A stretch of DNA of 64,000 nt from an uncultured Pseudomonadales bacterium (GTDB lineage Bacteria > Pseudomonadota > Gammaproteobacteria > Pseudomonadales > Pseudohongiellaceae). How positions within the stretch are numbered: position 1 is the first letter of the stretch; each line of letters begins with the position of its first letter. Both the position numbers and the translations under genes were made by a program. The notes below the pieces were generated by a model, which had not been told where the DNA came from, searched no databases, and saw nothing but the letters and a program-made list of their open reading frames with translations. Shown here one piece after another: positions 18,128 through 25,495 of this stretch. The stretch covers positions 1 to 64,000 of the forward strand of contig CAJQHM010000037.1 in NCBI GenBank assembly GCA_905478195.1. Reading direction: 5' to 3'.

Positions 18128-19168
18128 ATGAAAATAACAGCTAATTCGACTCACTCTGCCAGACAGCCCACACTGCGGCTAGCACTGCTACATTCCAGCC
18201 TTGTTGCCGCTTCCCTGATGCTGCTGCCTCTTTCCAGCAATGCCCAAGAGTCTGGCTATACGGCGCCCAGAACGGTGGATGGTGCTCCCGATTTACAGGG
18301 TATGTGGACTAGCAACACAATCACACCCTTCATCAGGCCCGAAGAATTTGGTGACAAACTGGTAATAAGCTCGGAAGAGGCATTGCAACTTGAGCAGGCA
18401 GTGGCCGACTACACCGCCGAGCAAGATCTGCCCAGCGATCCCGATCGAGTGGCTCCTGCCAAGGACAGAATCGAGCTCGCGGACAGCTATAACAACTTCT
18501 GGTTTGATGATGGCACTCGGGTAGCTCGCTATAACGGCGAATTTCGCAGCTCGCTGCTAATCGATCCGCCGAATGGACGCATGCCTGCCTACACGGCTAG
18601 CGCCGAGGAGCGTCTGCGCGCAGAGGCACAATTGCGTGAACAACGCGGCCCTTTTGCCGGGCCGGAGAGCCGCCCTCTGGCAGAGCGCTGCTTAATGTCA
18701 TTTGGCTCTAGCAGCGGCCCACCCATGCTACCTATCCTGTACAACAACCATTATCAGATCGTACAATCACCTGGATATGTGATGATACTCGTAGAGATGG
18801 TGCATGATGCGCGCATAATTCGCATCGAAGCCGATCCGCTGCCCGATGCCCTTCGCCCCTGGATGGGTGACTCAATTGGTCACTGGGAGGGAGATACGCT
18901 AGTAGTCGAAACCGATAAATTTAACCCCAATCAAAAATTCCGCAATTCAACCGAAAATTTCAGAATCACCGAAAGATTCACACGCGTCTCAGACAATGTG
19001 ATGAATTACAGCTTTACCGCACAAGACCCTGCTACCTTCGTCCAGCCCTTCTCGGCAGAGATGCCAATGAACCTAACAGACGATGTTCTGTATGAATATG
19101 CTTGTCACGAAGGCAACTATTCTCTTCCAGGCGTACTTGCCGGTGCACGAGCAGACGAGGAACAATAG
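18128..19168 (+). CDS. Exported conserved protein of unknown function (PDLQGMW-type)
   Basis: Start placed at ATG 18128 (MKITANSTH), which opens a signal peptide (LHSSLVAASLMLLPLSSNAQ). The mature protein begins TVDGAPDLQGMWTSNTITPF and contains CLMSFGSSSGPPMLPILYNN, IGHWEGDTLVVETDKFN and LYEYACHEGNYSL. I recognise this as a family common in marine gammaproteobacteria and acidobacteria that has no assigned activity. It lies 33 bases upstream of the SoxC-like gene, so it may be part of that operon. Confidence 0.7.
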   Translation: MKITANSTHSARQPTLRLALLHSSLVAASLMLLPLSSNAQESGYTAPRTVDGAPDLQGMWTSNTITPFIRPEEFGDKLVISSEEALQLEQAVADYTAEQDLPSDPDRVAPAKDRIELADSYNNFWFDDGTRVARYNGEFRSSLLIDPPNGRMPAYTASAEERLRAEAQLREQRGPFAGPESRPLAERCLMSFGSSSGPPMLPILYNNHYQIVQSPGYVMILVEMVHDARIIRIEADPLPDALRPWMGDSIGHWEGDTLVVETDKFNPNQKFRNSTENFRITERFTRVSDNVMNYSFTAQDPATFVQPFSAEMPMNLTDDVLYEYACHEGNYSLPGVLAGARADEEQ

Positions 19169-19201
19169 CCAACCATTGTGGGCCAAACCACCCTAGGCTG
19201 A

Positions 19202-20557
19202 ATGACAGAGAGATCTCTTATGAGTAAAAAGCAAGTACAAGGAATGAAAGGAAAAAAAGTACAGGGAATCAATGAGCTCTATAGCAAAGACCCGATAGCG
19301 GCTGATAGAACGCTATGGGGCCGGGAAAGCAATCCTGTCAGTCGACGTGGCTTTCTGAAAAAGAGTGGGCTCATTGCCATGAGCACTGCCTTGGGCATGA
19401 CTATCCCCTTTTCGCGATTTATGCCAGCGGGTCTGATTCCTGCCGCATTCGCCGCTGAGGGCAGCGCCCTGCAGATACCTGGCAAAGACGGACTGATAGT
19501 ACTCAATGATCGCCCGATAAACGCGGAGACTCCCGCACACCTATTGGACGATGAAATCACACCGAATAACCGCATGTTCGTTCGCAACAACGGCGTAGCA
19601 CCCGAGAACATTAATGCGGATACCTGGCAATTAGAGATAGGCGGTGAATCTGTTGATAACCCAACAACGTTTACCATCGCAGAACTTCGTGAGCGCTTCG
19701 AAACGGTTACTCTGCAGCTACAGTTAGAGTGTGGCGGTAACGGTCGTAGTGAATTTGTACCGGGCGCGAGCGGCAATCAATGGACTACCGGCGCGGTTGG
19801 CTGCCCTACCTTCACCGGTGTGCGGCTACGCGACGTGCTTAATTATTGCGGCGTACTCGGTGACGCCGAATACATTGGCTACCATGGCGCCGATACGCAC
19901 CTCAGCGGCGACCCTAGTCTGGACTCCATATCTCGAGGCGTGCCTATTGAAAAGGCGCTGGAGAGAGAATCACTCATCGCCTGGGCTATGAATGGCGAAG
20001 ACATACCTGTGCAAAATGGCTATCCACTGCGGCTAGTCTGCGCAGGCTGGCCTGCCTCAGTCTCAGGCAAATGGCTAAATCGAATCGATATCCGCAATCA
20101 GGTTCACGATGGCGAGAAGATGTCTCCGCCTTCCTATTCGGTACCAAGGTCTCCAGTTGCACCTGGTGCGCGAGTAGCGAACGAGGACATGCGCGTAATC
20201 GAGTCGATGCCGGTGAAGTCTCTGATTACTTTCCCGCAATCGGGTATTACCCAGAATATTAGGGAGAGGATGGTAGTGCGAGGCCACGCCTGGGCAGGCG
20301 ACAACCAGGTAGCTGGCGTATTCATCTCCATCGACTTCGGAGCCACCTGGCTGCCTTCTGCGCTGGCAGGTGCGGCGAACAGATTGGCCTGGCAGAATTG
20401 GGAAACCTGGGTTCAGTTTCCCGAACCTGGCTACTACGAGGTCTGGGCTCGCGCCATGGATCTTCAGGGCCGCTCGCAGCCCATGGTTGTACCTGGCTGG
20501 AACCCGAGGGGCTACTTGAACAACGCCTGTCATAGGGTGGCCGTACAAGTCGTTTAA
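19202..20557 (+). CDS. SoxC-like sulfite oxidase family molybdopterin oxidoreductase
   Basis: 451 residues. A Tat signal (SRRGFLKKSGLIAMSTALG, about residues 48-66) marks export of a folded cofactor protein. The Moco domain has TLQLQLECGGNGRSEF, whose Cys is the expected Mo ligand, then GAVGCPTFTGVRL and AWAMNGEDIPVQNGYPLR. The C-terminal dimer domain begins near RMVVRGHAWAGDNQVAGV and includes SIDFGATWLPS. The family passes electrons to a cytochrome c, and one is encoded 40 bases downstream. Sulfite is the usual substrate, but SoxC-type paralogues can use other oxyanions. ATG 19220 is an alternative start. Confidence 0.88.
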   Translation: MTERSLMSKKQVQGMKGKKVQGINELYSKDPIAADRTLWGRESNPVSRRGFLKKSGLIAMSTALGMTIPFSRFMPAGLIPAAFAAEGSALQIPGKDGLIVLNDRPINAETPAHLLDDEITPNNRMFVRNNGVAPENINADTWQLEIGGESVDNPTTFTIAELRERFETVTLQLQLECGGNGRSEFVPGASGNQWTTGAVGCPTFTGVRLRDVLNYCGVLGDAEYIGYHGADTHLSGDPSLDSISRGVPIEKALERESLIAWAMNGEDIPVQNGYPLRLVCAGWPASVSGKWLNRIDIRNQVHDGEKMSPPSYSVPRSPVAPGARVANEDMRVIESMPVKSLITFPQSGITQNIRERMVVRGHAWAGDNQVAGVFISIDFGATWLPSALAGAANRLAWQNWETWVQFPEPGYYEVWARAMDLQGRSQPMVVPGWNPRGYLNNACHRVAVQVV

Positions 20558-20597
20558 CTCATGCACTAAAGTTGTTGTAATATTGGACACAGAAAAA

Positions 20598-20969
20598 ATG
20601 AATAGTAGATCGAAATTACTTTGGCTGACGGCAACCATGCTTTCGATTCCGCTGCTGGGCTCAATAGGCAGCCTAAGTGCTCAGGAAAGTGGTGCACCAG
20701 GCTCATTGGCTCAAGAAGAAGGCTGGCAGTTGGTCCGCGATACCTGTACCGAGTGTCATTCCAGTCAAATTATTGTGCAAAACTCTGGCAACCGAGAGGT
20801 ATGGAAGAGCCGCATTCAATGGATGCAAGATTCCCAGGGCTTGGGTGAATTGGAAGCAGAGATCGAAGACTCTATTCTTGACTACCTGGCGGCGAACTAC
20901 GGACAAAAGACAAGCTCTAGACGCAGCGCCCTACCAGCTCATTTAATGCCGGCGACCGCAAAGCCCTAA
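20598..20969 (+). CDS. Small exported c-type cytochrome, partner of the SoxC-like enzyme
   Basis: Start moved from the TTG at 20583 to ATG 20598. A signal peptide (LLWLTATMLSIPLLGSIGSLSAQ) is followed by one heme site CTECH (VRDTCTECHSSQII) and a later Met-containing segment WMQDSQGLGELEAE. At about 123 residues it fits a monoheme cytochrome of the SorB/SoxD-like type that accepts electrons from the oxidoreductase upstream. Only 40 bases separate the two genes. Confidence 0.85.
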   Translation: MNSRSKLLWLTATMLSIPLLGSIGSLSAQESGAPGSLAQEEGWQLVRDTCTECHSSQIIVQNSGNREVWKSRIQWMQDSQGLGELEAEIEDSILDYLAANYGQKTSSRRSALPAHLMPATAKP

Positions 20970-20976
20970 AGACGCT

Positions 20977-21483
20977 ATGACTACAGATCAACTCTCCATG
21001 TTCGAAGATGACAGCGCAGAAGCCTCCAAGCCTGCGCCGAAGTTCAAGACGTTCAGTGTTTCACTAAGCAGGACGATCGTCTCTCCCGCCGAGAAGATTT
21101 TTGATCGCTGGCTAATCCCTACCTTCGTCGGCAACTGGATGTTTGGCGAACACCTTGGCAATGAAAAGGTGGTTGACCTGCAGAACGAAGTCCGGCCCGG
21201 TGGCACCTTCAACTACCTTATCAAGCGCAACGGCAAGGAAGTGCTGCATGACGGAGAATACCTGCAGATAGACAGGCCCAAACGTTTGAGTTTTAGCTGG
21301 AGAGAGACCGCAAAAAAAAATGCGCACAAGAGCAAGGTAAGCCTGACTCTCGATCCCCAGGAAGGAAAAACCAAGCTCAGGCTTTCACTGCAGATTGACC
21401 AATCCCTCGAATACTACGGCGAGGAAATAAAGCAGCAGTGGGCTGAGCGGCTTAAGACACTGAGCGCTCTACTCAGTAAATAG
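20977..21483 (+). CDS. SRPBCC/AHSA1-like domain protein
   Basis: 168 residues without a signal peptide. The core SLSRTIVSPAEKIFDRWL, then EVRPGGTFNYL and YLQIDRPKRLSFSW is the AHSA1 (activator of Hsp90 ATPase homologue) version of the START-like fold, which usually binds a hydrophobic ligand. It starts 7 bases after the cytochrome gene, so it is cotranscribed with it, but no link to electron transfer is known. It is convergent with the next hydrolase gene. Confidence 0.82.
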   Translation: MTTDQLSMFEDDSAEASKPAPKFKTFSVSLSRTIVSPAEKIFDRWLIPTFVGNWMFGEHLGNEKVVDLQNEVRPGGTFNYLIKRNGKEVLHDGEYLQIDRPKRLSFSWRETAKKNAHKSKVSLTLDPQEGKTKLRLSLQIDQSLEYYGEEIKQQWAERLKTLSALLSK

Positions 21484-21491
21484 GCACCTAA

Positions 21492-22901
21492 CTAACGCCC
21501 TATCTGCGATGCCTGGGCCTCGCGAATCGTTTCCTGTGCGGCCAGCGGCAAAATATAGCCGTCCGCAAGATTCCCCTCCACCACTTCCCTTACTGCGCGC
21601 ACATAGGCTTCATGAGTCGGGTACAGCGCCTCCAGTGTCGCCTGATCGAAGGGTTGATGCGACCCATAGAGAAAACAGAAGCGATTACTTCCGCTGTTCA
21701 TACCTGTATTTTTGGCCGTGGCGACAACATGCTCGGCCAGACGAATACCACCGAGGACGTTGCCGTATTCATCACGGGCAAACTCCACCTGAGGCATCAT
21801 CCGTTTTAGCCGCAACGGATCTGCTGATGGCGGAGGTACGTCGTCGCGAACCCAGGCCACTAAATGTTCAAACGCCGCATTCATTACATCGCGAAAAGGC
21901 ACGCGAGAATAGGGTGGCAGCTCACAGGCCTGATCTCGCGGCTGGACGTTATCGGTAGAGACGCCTTCGCGTAAGTTTCTAACTCTGGCGTACTCGATCT
22001 CAAAGGGAACATCCACATGAGAGCTGCCAGCTACTTCCCACTGCCGAAACGTGTCGGTGTCTGGCTGCGGGCTAGCCGCACGGCGCATCATATCGGTCTC
22101 TGCCATTATCTTGAAGATCTTGACCGGCTGGTCGTCACGGATACGACCGCCACCGCCGTGAACCATGACACCATCGAAGACAGGTTCCAGCGGATGTATA
22201 TTATTAAGATAGGTCGCGAGACGGCTTGCCGATTGGGAATGGCCGGTAGCTATAATCTGCTCGGCCTTCAGCCCAGCCAGAATATCCACTTCACCGACTG
22301 CGGCGGATTCGCCTACTCGATTTATGGCCTTGCCTACTGCCGAAAAAATATCGTAGGAGAGCTCATCCTGAGTCGCCATGCCGTCGTGAGTCACGTCGAG
22401 AGAACCATAGCGCTCTGCGCTCCAGGCCCTCATGGTATCTATGCCCATTTGCTGCGCGGAAACAACCACGTAGGCATAGCCATTGCGGATGAAATGGCTA
22501 CCCGACTGCCACCAGTCGATGTCTTTGTCCGGGCCGCCAGTCACATTGATCCATTCGACGACCACGATGCCATTGAACGCGGAAGGCTCAGGCCTGCGTA
22601 CGACGAGGCGCGTCTTATAGCGATGATCACTGTCAATGATGGCTGCCGTCTCGAGCTCGGGATTGCTATAGCGATTCGCTCTGCCTTCTATAAAGTACTC
22701 TTCTTCTATATAGGCGGCATCCGCAAGCCCAATCGCACTCGCGCTGTAGATGGTATTAAGCGTTCCACTCCCAGCCTTATCCGCAGGAATAGGACCGCTT
22801 ATTGTGGCCGCGGGTACTTGCGCGACAGCCTGTACCGAGCATAAAAAGAGAGAGACTAGGGCGTATGCTCGCCGCGTTAGCTTGCCTTTACTCGACCCCA
22901 T
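21492..22901 (-). CDS. Exported alpha/beta hydrolase (PF20091-type)
   Basis: Start set at ATG 22901; GTG 22910 opens the ORF-track call, but AAGGAG is better spaced for the ATG. About 469 residues with a signal peptide (AYALVSLFLCSVQAVAQ). The nucleophile elbow is GHSQSASRL, preceded by NGIVVVEWINVTGGPD. The oxyanion/acid regions are less clear. The family (alpha/beta hydrolase domain) acts on esters or lactones, and no natural substrate is established. Confidence 0.82.
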   Translation of the reverse strand: MGSSKGKLTRRAYALVSLFLCSVQAVAQVPAATISGPIPADKAGSGTLNTIYSASAIGLADAAYIEEEYFIEGRANRYSNPELETAAIIDSDHRYKTRLVVRRPEPSAFNGIVVVEWINVTGGPDKDIDWWQSGSHFIRNGYAYVVVSAQQMGIDTMRAWSAERYGSLDVTHDGMATQDELSYDIFSAVGKAINRVGESAAVGEVDILAGLKAEQIIATGHSQSASRLATYLNNIHPLEPVFDGVMVHGGGGRIRDDQPVKIFKIMAETDMMRRAASPQPDTDTFRQWEVAGSSHVDVPFEIEYARVRNLREGVSTDNVQPRDQACELPPYSRVPFRDVMNAAFEHLVAWVRDDVPPPSADPLRLKRMMPQVEFARDEYGNVLGGIRLAEHVVATAKNTGMNSGSNRFCFLYGSHQPFDQATLEALYPTHEAYVRAVREVVEGNLADGYILPLAAQETIREAQASQIGR

Positions 22902-22951
22902 ACGAAGCACTCCTTCAAACGATTCTGATTATAGTTTTATTCAGCCGCAGT

Positions 22952-24667
22952 CTATTGCCACGAACTGACTAGTTCATCGTAATCCACGGTAATGCCCTGT
23001 GGCTTTTCATTCGCCAGCTTCGGCTTTGGTGCACCGGGCTGATTTAGCCAGTATTCTCTGCTCTGAGGCTCATTCAGTTTTGGTCCGCACTCACCCAACA
23101 CGCCGGCTCTCTCTAATCTCTGCATCAGGCGCTCTTGCGCTACGGCAAGTGCTGTCATCGCCTCCTGTGGAGTCTTGGCACCGGAGGAGGCATCACCAAT
23201 ATTCTGCCACCACAGTTGAGCGAGTCTCGGATAGTCAGGTACGTTTGTTCCCGTAGGCGTCCACTGCACTCTTGCCGGCGACCTATAGAATTCGACAAGA
23301 CCACCGAGCTCGACTGAGCGCTCGCTAAAACTCTCATGACGAATATCGGAATCACGAATAATAGTCAGGCCTATATGACTCTTCTTCAGCGAGACAGTCT
23401 TCGAGGTAACAAACTGCGCATAGAGCCAGGCTGCCTTGGCCCTATCTACTGGCGTCGACTTCATCAGCGTCCATGAACCCGTGTCCTGATAGCCCAGTTT
23501 CTGGCCCTCTTCCCAGTAGGCCCCATGAGGTGAAGGTGCCATACGCCATTTCGGCGTGCCGTCGTCATTCATCACCGGCAGACCCGGCACTACCATGTCA
23601 GCAGTAAACGTCGTATACCAGAAAATTTGCTGTGCGATATTACCCTGAGCAGGGACTGGCCCTGCCTCACTGAAGACCATGCCTGCAGCCTCAGGTGGCG
23701 CATAGCGCTGCAACCAGTCCACGTATTTAGTCACCGAATAGACGGCGGCAGGGCCATCTGTCGCGCCACCGCGTTCAACTGCAGAGCCTACAGGCCGGCA
23801 TCCATCTACGCGCAGACCCCATTCATCTACAGGAAGACCGTTAGGGCTGCCCTTATCACCCGCTCCGGCCATAGACAACCAGGCATCGGTGAAGCGCCAG
23901 CCCAGAGATGGGTCTTTCTTGCCATAATCCATATGGCCATAAACTTTCTGGCCATCTATCTCGCTCACATCGTTGCTAAAAAACTCTGCGATGTCCTCAT
24001 AGGCAGACCAGTTTACTGGAACACCCAGTTCATAACCGTATTTGTCAGCAAACTGTTGCTTGAGGTCTGGATCAGTGAACCAGTCATAGCGGAACCAGTA
24101 GAGATTTGCAAATTGCTGATCGGGCAGCTGATAAACTTTGCCATCTGGCCCGGTAGTAAAAGAAAGACCGATAAAATCTTCCAGATCCAAAGTTGGAGAT
24201 GTCACGTCGCTCGCCTCAACGGCCATCCAGTCAGTTAAGTTACGGACCTGCTGATAGCGAAAATGCGTACCGATGAGATCTGAGTCGTTCACATAGGCGT
24301 CGTAGATGTTTTCACCGGATTGCATCTGAGTCTGCAGCTTTTCGACAACGTCCCCCTCGCCTATCAGATCGTGAGTCACCTGAATTCCGGTAATCTCAGT
24401 AAACGCCTGTGCCAGCACCTGAGCCTCATACTCATGAGTCGTTATGGTTTCAGAAACCACCTTGATCTCCATGCCGGCGAAGGGCCTGGCTGCATCGATA
24501 AACCACCGCATCTCTGCTAGCTGTTGCTCACTCGTCAGGGTAGAGGGCTGAAACTCGGGAAGCCACCGCTGCGCATCCTCCACATCCGCAGAGCTTGTCA
24601 CTAGGGTACTGAGAAATACCGCAGTACAAAGCAGCGTTTTTGGAAATCGTAGATCACGAGCAATCAT
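22952..24667 (-). CDS. glpV: Glycerol ABC transporter substrate-binding protein
   Basis: 571 residues with a signal peptide (TLLCTAVFLSTLVTSSADV). The long solute-binding protein has EIKVVSETITTHEYEAQVL, AFTEITGIQVTHDLIGEGD and DLKQQFADKYGYELGVP, the form found with GlpSTPQ glycerol importers of rhizobia and marine bacteria. It would capture glycerol in the periplasm for GlpP/GlpQ. AAGGGG precedes the ATG. It is separated from the permease genes by an unrelated hydrolase gene with its own terminator, so it probably has its own promoter together with glpU. Confidence 0.85.
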   Translation of the reverse strand: MIARDLRFPKTLLCTAVFLSTLVTSSADVEDAQRWLPEFQPSTLTSEQQLAEMRWFIDAARPFAGMEIKVVSETITTHEYEAQVLAQAFTEITGIQVTHDLIGEGDVVEKLQTQMQSGENIYDAYVNDSDLIGTHFRYQQVRNLTDWMAVEASDVTSPTLDLEDFIGLSFTTGPDGKVYQLPDQQFANLYWFRYDWFTDPDLKQQFADKYGYELGVPVNWSAYEDIAEFFSNDVSEIDGQKVYGHMDYGKKDPSLGWRFTDAWLSMAGAGDKGSPNGLPVDEWGLRVDGCRPVGSAVERGGATDGPAAVYSVTKYVDWLQRYAPPEAAGMVFSEAGPVPAQGNIAQQIFWYTTFTADMVVPGLPVMNDDGTPKWRMAPSPHGAYWEEGQKLGYQDTGSWTLMKSTPVDRAKAAWLYAQFVTSKTVSLKKSHIGLTIIRDSDIRHESFSERSVELGGLVEFYRSPARVQWTPTGTNVPDYPRLAQLWWQNIGDASSGAKTPQEAMTALAVAQERLMQRLERAGVLGECGPKLNEPQSREYWLNQPGAPKPKLANEKPQGITVDYDELVSSWQ

Positions 24668-24732
24668 GCCAAACCCCTTCTAGTAAACGTCAGCCGCGAT
24701 CGAGACGCGACGCAATACAAATTATTAGTAGC

Positions 24733-25014
24733 CTAGACGAACAAAAAAACCAGCACTGCGAAGACCACACAGGCTGCAAGACCCCACCACAGATTCAAGC
24801 CGACTAGTGCCAACCATGCCATGGAGATAAACGCACTGCCTAACAGGGAGACGAATAGCCTGTCTCCCCGCGTAGTTTCAAAACGAAGAATGCCAACACG
24901 GGGAGCGCCACCGGGACTGAAATATTCCCAGACAGACATTACGATAAGCAGGCTAGCGATCACCGCAAAAAATATTGCTGTAGGCTGCGTCCAGGCCATC
25001 CAGGAGAGATCCAT
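24733..25014 (-). CDS. glpU: DUF2160 small membrane protein of the glycerol transporter
   Basis: About 93 residues; ATG 25014 preferred over GTG 25017. Three membrane segments (PTAIFFAVIASLLIVMSVWEY, FVSLLGSAFISMAWLALVGL, LAACVVFAVLVFLFV) and the linker GGAPRVGILRFETTRGDRLF are typical of DUF2160. This family occurs almost only between the permease and binding-protein genes of glycerol ABC operons (glpU in rhizobia). Its role is unknown. The symbol is taken from gene position. Confidence 0.8.
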   Translation of the reverse strand: MDLSWMAWTQPTAIFFAVIASLLIVMSVWEYFSPGGAPRVGILRFETTRGDRLFVSLLGSAFISMAWLALVGLNLWWGLAACVVFAVLVFLFV

Positions 25015-25053
25015 CACATCCTTCTTCTATTCGGTTTTCTTGATATTTTAAGA

Positions 25054-25084
25054 GGGTGAGCTTAGCAAAATTTTACTCTCACCC
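25054..25084. promoter_or_regulatory. Inverted repeat upstream of glpU
   Basis: GGGTGAG (25054-25060) and CTCACCC (25078-25084) form a perfect 7-bp inverted repeat around an AT-rich 17-base spacer, 40 bases before the glpU ATG. It could be an operator for glpU-glpV or an RNA hairpin. No T-run follows it, so it is not a terminator. Confidence 0.4.
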
Positions 25085-25453
25085 CAATTGTTTATATGCC
25101 GCATCAACGGGGCACAGATCCTCCGATACATCCCGGCAAAGCAGCCTCGCCCAAGCGATTATCTGCCTCCTCGACGTCATTGCTCTCATTACCGTAAACT
25201 TTCTTATACTGGGGGTTGGCCTGTACAGCTTGATGGCTCTCTACCTGCTGTGAACTGGGCTGAACGCTCGCTACCTCGGCCATGATTATTTGAATATTCG
25301 GACACTAATGAGCGCCACCATGACTCGCGCACTTCCTGTCATCTATATTTGTATACTCGCAGGCATGGTAACCACTAGTTTTACCCTGCGCTTTCCTTGG
25401 TTACCTCAATGGATTCGTTTCAATAGGCTTCGCCCGTTTCGGATTCGCCTACT
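25085..25453. other. Intergenic stretch upstream of glpU, no supported gene
   Basis: About 370 bases. Short plus-strand ORFs here (25088-25285, 25290-25475) are hydrophobic but lack ribosome sites and known motifs, and the second runs through the terminator hairpin. The promoter of glpU-glpV is expected in this stretch. Confidence 0.4.
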
Positions 25454-25483
25454 AAAAATCTGGCTCCAACGATAAGGAGCCAG
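25454..25483 (-). terminator. Intrinsic terminator after the TolB/PHP hydrolase gene
   Basis: On the minus strand an 8-bp stem CTGGCTCC/GGAGCCAG with an 8-base loop runs into ATTTTT. It begins 12 bases after the stop of the CehA-like gene, so it separates that gene from glpU-glpV. Confidence 0.8.
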
Positions 25484-25495
25484 ACCTGACAGCCT

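Noticed and set aside
22017-22844. 275-codon plus-strand ORF
   Set aside because: Long but entirely antisense to the alpha/beta hydrolase, whose signal peptide and GHSQS motif are clear.
25290-25475. Hydrophobic 61-codon ORF between glpU and the hydrolase
   Set aside because: No ribosome site, ends within the minus-strand terminator hairpin, and no family match.
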